From assembly GCA_902984215.1 (NCBI GenBank), contig CADWAF010004729.1:1-22995 (forward strand): 22,995 nt of DNA. The letters run 5' to 3'. Shown here piece after piece: positions 18,330 through 22,995 of this stretch (positions are counted from its first letter, which is position 1; each line of letters begins with the position of its first letter). The notes beneath the pieces were generated by a model that saw nothing but the letters and a program-made list of their open reading frames with translations, searched no databases and had not been told where the DNA came from. Made by a program: the position numbers and the translations under genes. This stretch comes from Willaertia magna. Taxonomy: Eukaryota > Heterolobosea > Eutetramitea > Acrasida > Naegleriidae.

Positions 18330-18905
18330 TTATCTTCTAATCTTTTGTGATTTCTTATTCATCTTTGAAGCTTTCTTACAATATGGTGGAATCAAAAATA
18401 AATTATTTGGTTGAGAACCTGCAACAAAAGAGCCTGGAATATAATTCCATACAAAGAAATTACTTTCATTTACCTTAACTGGGGTTTTATCTTCTGCACT
18501 TCTCCAAAAAGTAGATGAGTCCCTTAACCAAGTTTCACATAAAATACCATTTACCTTTTGAATGCCAGTGTAGGTGGCTGTTTGTAACCAATTTGGTGGA
18601 AGTGGTGGAAAACCTAATTCTGTTACAACACAAGTTCTATTTTCAGGATGAATTTCATATAATGTATTACCTGTATGGATTTGTGTATAAAATGGTTGAT
18701 TCATAAATTGATAATCAACTCTTTTTGATAAACGAGACCAACTATTATAAATTTTAATAAGGGCTGGTGCATTTCCATGTTGTTGAGATAAAATACCTTC
18801 AATATCGTAAGCTAAGGCAGAGTATTCACCAGGAAACATTGGTGGTTCAGCAAGAACTAATTGTAAAGCAATGGCTATCAACAAAGTTAAAATTAAAAGA
18901 CGCAT
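18330..18905 (-). CDS. Secreted protein of the plant At4g14100-like family
   Basis: This is a 191-aa single-exon gene with a clear signal peptide (residues 1-19, cleavage probably after VLA and before EPP). The middle and end resemble the plant At4g14100-like proteins, often mislabelled as glycosyl transferases. PPNWLQTATYTGIQKVNGIL with CETWLR corresponds to 'RPNWLDGANYLGQ...DGFLCNVW', followed by a Trp (FWRS) and TPVKVNE (family 'RPVKW'). The final PPYC matches the family's ending in a Pro-Tyr-Cys type motif. Cys at about 91, 121 and 174 could form disulfides, and two N-glycosylation sequons (NRT, NES) are present. A basic tail KKASKMNKKSQKIRR is added after the family core. The biochemical role of the family is not known to me. 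The match is from memory by eye, so it is moderate evidence. The gene converges with MINDY across about 98 bp. Confidence 0.75.
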   Translation of the reverse strand: MRLLILTLLIAIALQLVLAEPPMFPGEYSALAYDIEGILSQQHGNAPALIKIYNSWSRLSKRVDYQFMNQPFYTQIHTGNTLYEIHPENRTCVVTELGFPPLPPNWLQTATYTGIQKVNGILCETWLRDSSTFWRSAEDKTPVKVNESNFFVWNYIPGSFVAGSQPNNLFLIPPYCKKASKMNKKSQKIRR

Positions 18906-19203
18906 CGTTAAGCTAAAATTAAAATATTTTTTTTGAAAGTGAACTTGTCTATATTCTTTTCACAGTAACTTTTAACAGTTTTTAAGTCCACCCTCAATGA
19001 CAGAACTAGCTACCTTCCAGTTGATAGTTCAATAACTATTTTTCAAATTAATAAATTATACCTTGTTTTAACTACTGGAACTCCTTTCCAGATAAAGTTT
19101 TTACAATTAATACTCCATTACGATAACAACATGAACAAAGCTAATAATGTAAAAATCATTAGGAATTGTTTTTCTTAATGGAATTTATTTATTTGCTAAA
19201 GAT
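18906..19203. other. Intergenic spacer, 298 bp
   Basis: This is the promoter side of the minus-strand secreted-protein gene and the 3' side of the racemase gene. A 6-bp perfect stem CTGGAA/TTCCAG lies at 19075-19091. No coding frame with family similarity and no RNA gene signature was found. Confidence 0.4.
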
Positions 19204-19979
19204 TTATTGTCTTTCTTGCATCTTAATCATCATCTCAGAAACGGCAATAGCTGCAACAGTTGGATCTACCACTACAATCTTATTTTCTGGTTTTAAGGTA
19301 TCATTTAATCTCTTTTCCAATTCTTCTGCAACACCCATCATTCCGGTACAACCTAAAATTATTTGTTTTGCTCCATCGAGCTTAACAGCCTCAACAGATT
19401 GTTCTGTTAATGCAACAATTAACTTTTCTCTATTTTCTGGATTTGTAATATCAATAACATCCATGGATACATAACGAATAGAGGCAACTCTATTATTTAC
19501 TTGATACATATCAACAACACTTTGTACTAAAGGAACTGTTTCCTTTTGTGTGGTAACAACAGAGTACTTGGAAGTTGGGTTGACTAAGTTAATCTGAGCT
19601 ACAGTATATGCAGATTGAGCTGCTCCGATAATTGGAGTTGAAGGATAAATAGCTCTTAAGTATTGAGCTCCAGGGTCTGCCATACAAAGAGTAATAATAG
19701 CATCTACCTTTCCAGCGTATTCTTTGGCAACATCTTATAAGGTGTTAAAACAATTACCAAAATTAAACAGTACAAACCTAAAACATATGGAACAGCTTGA
19801 GCTTCTTGTTCAAAGTTTTCAATACTAACAGGGCCTCCTTCAGGTAACATTGCAACAATAGTTTCAAAGAGTTCAGCTTCTACTCCCTTAACAATTCCAT
19901 TCAATTCTAATACAATAGAATCGTAGATTTGTTGATTAAATTTTATTGGGGCGATAGCAAGAATTTTCTTTGGGGCCAT
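19204..19979 (-). CDS. Asp/Glu/hydantoin racemase family protein, one intron
   Basis: Exons 19979-19778 and 19733-19204 join in phase 1 across a 44-bp intron (19777-19734, GTTTGT...CTTATAAG) to give 243 aa. The junction produces VPYVLDVAKEYAGKVDAIIT in one smooth frame; without splicing the ORF stops just after the intron. Two catalytic-type cysteines are in place: C84 in TLCMADPGAQ (the family's 'C.GDPGL' site) and C196 in IILGCTGMMG. The ending KIVVVDPTVAAIAVSEMM fits the hydantoin/Asp-Glu racemase fold (Pfam Asp_Glu_race). Such enzymes invert a C-alpha centre without cofactor by a two-thiol mechanism. The substrate (aspartate, hydantoin or other) cannot be told. The family is mainly bacterial, so gene transfer with later intron gain is a reasonable inference. 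No targeting signal is visible, so it is probably cytosolic. Confidence 0.88.
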
Positions 19980-20003
19980 TATTGTAGTTTTTTTAACTGA
20001 TTT
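19980..20003. promoter_or_regulatory. Very short head-to-head gap between racemase and F-box genes
   Basis: Only 24 bp separate the racemase start codon from the inferred F-box start codon on the opposite strand. If both starts are right, the core promoters must overlap each other's 5' coding or leader sequence. The strand asymmetry (T-rich on the plus strand) fits an A-rich leader for the racemase only, which makes the F-box start less certain. Confidence 0.35.
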
Positions 20004-21145
20004 ATGGACATTACAAGTAAAATTTTTTGATAATGAAAATAATATTGTTGATTTAGTGGAAAATAATAAAAAAATTATAGTAAATTTAACATATTTAAAT
20101 AAAATTAAAGATCACCTAGAATTAAATGATAATAAGTTTATTACCGATGAGTTGTTGACAGAAGCAATTTTATTAGCATGTCCACAATGGAATATTTTAA
20201 ATTCCATTAAAAAAGGTTATAATATTACAAAGATTTCTTTTGATAATCAAGAGGTTTTTTTACCTATTTGTGACTCTATATATATAGAAGAAAAAGAAAT
20301 GTCACCAATCACTCAAACAATACAACATAATAGTTTTACAATTTTAAGTTTACCTTATGAGATTTTAAACTGTATTTGTGATTATTTATTTTTTATAAAA
20401 GATGGTTTATCTTTTTGTTTAGTATCTAAAGATATTTATTATGCTATTTACAATACTAACAAGTTATTTTTATCAAATAGAATTATAAATAGTTTTATTC
20501 CTTCAATAATGACAGAAATTTACAATCAAATTAATAAACAGAAATTAAAAGATGAATTTACTTATAAAAATACCTTTTATCATGATCTTTCATTTAAATA
20601 TTATGATACAGATTATCCATTAGATACCCATTATTTTCCATTATTTACAACATGTATTACAAGAATAGAATATTTTATTGGCTATATAGATAGTATACAA
20701 CGTTATATTTATGTTAAACAGAATGAATGGAATAGTTTTCTTACAAAAGTAAATGACAAACATGTAGTCAAACAATTACAAGATAAAGTCTTTTCAAAAG
20801 TAATTTGTAAATATTCACAAATTAATGCATTGGATGATAAATGGATTTTTAAAACGCTTTTATAATATTAAAGATAAAATTCAATTTGAACAAATTATTA
20901 CCTTTTTTGAAAACGACAATGAAGTAATAATGAATTCGCACATGGAAGTTTTGGGCGATGACAAATTACCTAGCTATGCAGTGTGTTTTCCTAGCGATTT
21001 ACCTGTTGAGGAATTATTGGAATTGAGACAATGGTTAGAATTAGATGAACAAGTGTCTATTGATTGTTTAGCACAATGTTTAAAATATTGTTCACCACTC
21101 AAATATGACTTTATAGATTTTTGTGAAAAAAACATGGATGATTGA
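20004..21145 (+). CDS. F-box protein, two inferred introns including a 13-nt first exon
   Basis: The proposed exons are 20004-20016, 20057-20806 and 20874-21145 (344 aa). The long frame from 20057 has no in-frame ATG before the codon for MSPITQ. A 40-bp intron (20017-20056, GTAAAA...GATTTAG) joins ATGGACATTACAA to give MDITMENNKK. The F-box lies at about residues 95-135: ILSLPYEILNCICDYL, then SFCLVSKDIYYAIYN, as in Skp1-binding F-boxes. The frame closes at 20865, while coding-like sequence continues in another frame to 21145 (IQFEQIITFFENDNEV...WLELDEQVSIDC). A 67-bp intron 20807-20873 (GTAAAT...TTAAAG) joins them in phase 1. Alternatively, loss of one T from TTTT at 20859-20862 keeps KTLYNIKDK. 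F-box proteins bring substrates to SCF ubiquitin ligases. No LRR, WD or kelch substrate domain is seen. Confidence 0.6.
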
Positions 21146-21463
21146 TACTTTATTTTGTAAAGCAAACAAACTTTAAAAACAAAGGTTAAAAAAAAAAGTG
21201 CCAAAAAAATAAATGGAGTTCGGTATTTTATTTCACAAAAGTGACATCTTCTTTGCGATAAGCAAACCTAGAGTTTTAGAATCATCGGAAATGATAAAAG
21301 AAAGTAAGAAGAAAAAAATAGTTATTTTATCTTCTTTTATTGTACTTAACCAAAATTGTGTTTCATTTAATTCTTTGTTTTCTTTACTGGTATTTATTTT
21401 AATAATTTCCATTTTTTTTCAAAAATTTTTGGGTATTTTTTTTAAAAAAAAATTGTAAAAAAA
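21146..21463. other. Spacer of 318 bp with a doubtful small ORF
   Basis: This is an AT-rich spacer between two plus-strand genes, with long A and T runs. It contains an 81-aa ORF (listed separately). Apart from that I see only the presumed promoter and A-rich leader of the next gene. Confidence 0.4.
21213..21458 (+). CDS. Doubtful small ORF with C-terminal hydrophobic segment
   Basis: This is an 81-aa ORF starting MEFGILFHKSD after an A-rich leader similar to that of real genes. It has a Lys-rich middle (KESKKKKIVIL) and a hydrophobic stretch near residues 54-77 (FNSLFSLLVFILIISIFF), ending in KKKL. The hydrophobic end may simply reflect T-rich DNA. It ends 5 bp before the next start codon, leaving little room for a 3' UTR or promoter, which argues against a separate gene. 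No family was recognised. Confidence 0.25.
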   Translation: MEFGILFHKSDIFFAISKPRVLESSEMIKESKKKKIVILSSFIVLNQNCVSFNSLFSLLVFILIISIFFQKFLGIFFKKKL

Positions 21464-22804
21464 ATGCAAGTAACAACTATTAAAGACAGTAGATTTTATC
21501 AACCTCTCTTTACATATTCCGAGGTCAATAAATTATCTGTGGCTTCATTTGGGTAAGTGTTTTTATATTTACAAAAAGTTTTTTTATAATTTTAGTTTAT
21601 TTGATTTAACATTTATTGACAATTTTAATAAAGTACTTTTTAATAATGAAATTAAAGATTTAAATAATTTAAATCAAATTGTAACAGTAACATTTGGATA
21701 TAAACAATTAGTTTTTATTTATGAAAATAATAATAAAACATTAACAGGTACAATAATTACCCATAAACGAGACGAAGAAAAAGAATTAAAATATGAACAG
21801 TTTGATTTACCTAAAGAATTTAGAAAAAAAGAAGATATTCAATTTTTTTATTATTGTTCTGATTTTAATAAACAAGTTTATTTTTTGCAATTAAAAAGTA
21901 CAAAACAAGTTTTTGTAAAAGGAAATAATAATCAATTTGTTTTAGGAATTTTTAATGAAAATAATGAATATTATAAAGATTGGCATATTATTAGTGATAA
22001 AAGAATACAAAATATTAAAGATATTAAAACAAATGTTTTTAACACTTTATTTTTTATGGAAGGTAAAGTTTTATTGTTTATTTAAAATTATTTTAACATT
22101 TTTAAAAAGATAATAAAACTTACATTTGTGGTAGTTACACAAATGGTAAATTAATTGAATTAAAAATTAATGAAACTATTTTGACAAGTGAAGAAGAGTT
22201 ACAAATTATTAAAGCAGATCTAAGAGTTGATGGAATAATTATTTTAACGAAAAGTGGTGAAATTTATTCTACAGCAACATCACTTAATTCTTTTTTTAAA
22301 TACAATTCAAAACGTTTACAATTATTTGGTACAGAAAATAATTTTTTAACACAATTAGTAATTGATTTTAAAGTAGCTGATATTTTTTCTATTGATAAAG
22401 AATTATTGCTTGTAAGAAAAGAAGATTTAAAATTATTTATTTTAGTTAAAAATGAAATTATTGATATTCAATTATATTTAAATGAAATTAAAAACATATT
22501 TTTTAGTTTTACAGAATTTTATTTGGAAACAAAAAGTAAGTTTAAAATTATTTTAAAATTATTTTATTTAATAAAATTACAAGAGAATGAATTGATATAT
22601 ATTGAAGGAAAAGAGAAAATTATATATAATTGTAATGAATGCACAGAATATTCTAAATTAAAATTTCCCAAAATTAGAGGTATTTTAAATTTTTATAGAT
22701 ATATTCTTGTATTTTTCGAAGAGGAAGATTTAATTAAAAGAAATTTTAATTGTGCATTAAACAAATGTGACACTTACAAAGACATTTCTATTGATATTGC
22801 TTAA
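21464..22804 (+). CDS. Highly divergent RCC1-like repeat protein, two or three introns
   Basis: Exons 21464-21552, 21596-22062 and 22110-22804 join across introns of 43 bp (GTAAGT...ATTTTAG) and 47 bp (GTAAAG...AAAAAG) to give 416 aa. Both junctions restore motifs: SVASFG|LFDL and FFMED|NKTYICGSYTNGKLIEL. A further GTAAGT...TTACAAG intron of 48 bp (22536-22583) has no stop and keeps the frame. Removing it turns ETKSKF...ENELIYIEG into ETKKNELIYIEG and gives 400 aa, which reads more like an RCC1 strand. Blade-like segments (TVTFGYKQLVFIYENNNK, QVFVKGNNNQFVLGIF, TYICGSY, ILTKSGEIYS) are weak, with few of the usual glycines. It is similar in size to the RCC1-like gene at 9199, so it is probably a fast-evolving paralogue. 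Function is unknown. Confidence 0.7.
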
Positions 22805-22850
22805 AATTTTTAAAATTACAATAATTTATTTTTAAATTACAAAAATTTCT

Positions 22851-22995
22851 TTAATTTGGTATAATAATTAATCCAATTAATAAACCATGATTACTTCCAA
22901 CTGTTATTCCCAATAATAAAAAGAAAGTTAAAATTGTGGCAGCAATTTCCTTTTCAGATTGTAATTTAACATGTTGTGGTCCAATCATCATAATC
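22851..22995 (-). CDS. C-terminal end of a probable equilibrative nucleoside transporter (SLC29), partial
   Basis: The minus strand reads into the window edge. The last 48 or so residues are visible: PQHVKLQSEKEIAATILTFF, then LLLGITVGSNHGLLIGLIII, ending PN and a stop at 22853-22851. The pattern of an amphipathic acidic lead (E-K-E) followed by one hydrophobic helix with FF-L-LG...G resembles the last membrane helix of ENT-type nucleoside transporters ('ETAG..MAFFL.LGL.LG'). The rest of the gene lies beyond the window. Convergent with the RCC1-like gene, with a 46-bp gap. Another multi-pass transporter cannot be excluded. Confidence 0.5.
   Translation of the reverse strand, partial: IMMIGPQHVKLQSEKEIAATILTFFLLLGITVGSNHGLLIGLIIIPN

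Noticed and set aside
860..20870. Programmed frameshifting as one common cause of the three frame breaks
   Set aside because: The first break needs a -1 shift and the other two a +1 shift, the sequence contexts differ, and two have reasonable intron alternatives.
1..22995. CRISPR arrays, insertion sequences, transposases or viral genes
   Set aside because: No spaced direct repeats, terminal inverted repeats with a transposase, or viral hallmark proteins were seen; the window looks like ordinary nuclear gene-dense DNA.

Overview
This window looks like nuclear DNA of a free-living protist, most probably a heterolobosean amoeba of the Naegleria type. The reasons are AT-rich but not extremely AT-biased sequence, the standard genetic code, very tight gene packing (neighbouring genes often 30-120 bp apart), short GT-AG introns of about 40-70 bp, A-rich tracts just before most start codons, runs of Asn/Gln/Ser, and a mixture of metazoan-like, plant-like and bacterial-like protein families. 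The genus is an inference from style and was not confirmed by any search.

Layout, left to right: an RCC1-repeat protein with a broken frame (45-1168, +); a kelch-repeat protein with an acidic tail (1217-2305, +); a large NELF-B/COBRA1 homologue (2404-5787, +); mitochondrial ribosomal protein mL46 (6863-5833, -, one intron); a 384-bp gap holding a cluster of perfect hairpins; an orphan Ser-rich, basic-tailed protein (7823-7248, -); a 634-bp divergent intergenic region; a small signal-peptide plus membrane protein (8458-9078, +, one intron); a second RCC1-like protein (9199-10608, +, three introns); a secreted or lysosomal GH31 alpha-glucosidase (13353-10642, -); an FKBP-like/TPR protein (13597 to 15047 or 15246, +); an ER-anchored short-chain dehydrogenase (15449-16384, +, one intron); a MINDY-type deubiquitinase with a CAAX end (16549-18231, +); a secreted At4g14100-like protein (18905-18330, -); an Asp/Glu/hydantoin racemase (19979-19204, -, one intron); an F-box protein (about 20004-21145, +, two inferred introns); a doubtful small membrane ORF; a third, very divergent RCC1-like protein (21464-22804, +, two or three introns); and the 3' end of a probable equilibrative nucleoside transporter (22995-22851, -).

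The genes do not form one pathway. The mixture covers transcription pausing (NELF-B), ubiquitin biology (MINDY, F-box), chaperone/TPR work, mitochondrial translation, carbohydrate degradation and amino-acid racemisation. The recurrent theme is the RCC1-like family: three copies of about 370-415 aa lie dispersed among unrelated genes, with different intron patterns and increasing repeat decay. The points most worth a second look are the NELF-B homologue, the scattered RCC1-like paralogues, the hairpin cluster near 7020-7160, an inverted repeat flanking a TATA-like element before the MINDY gene, and three frame breaks at short homopolymers.
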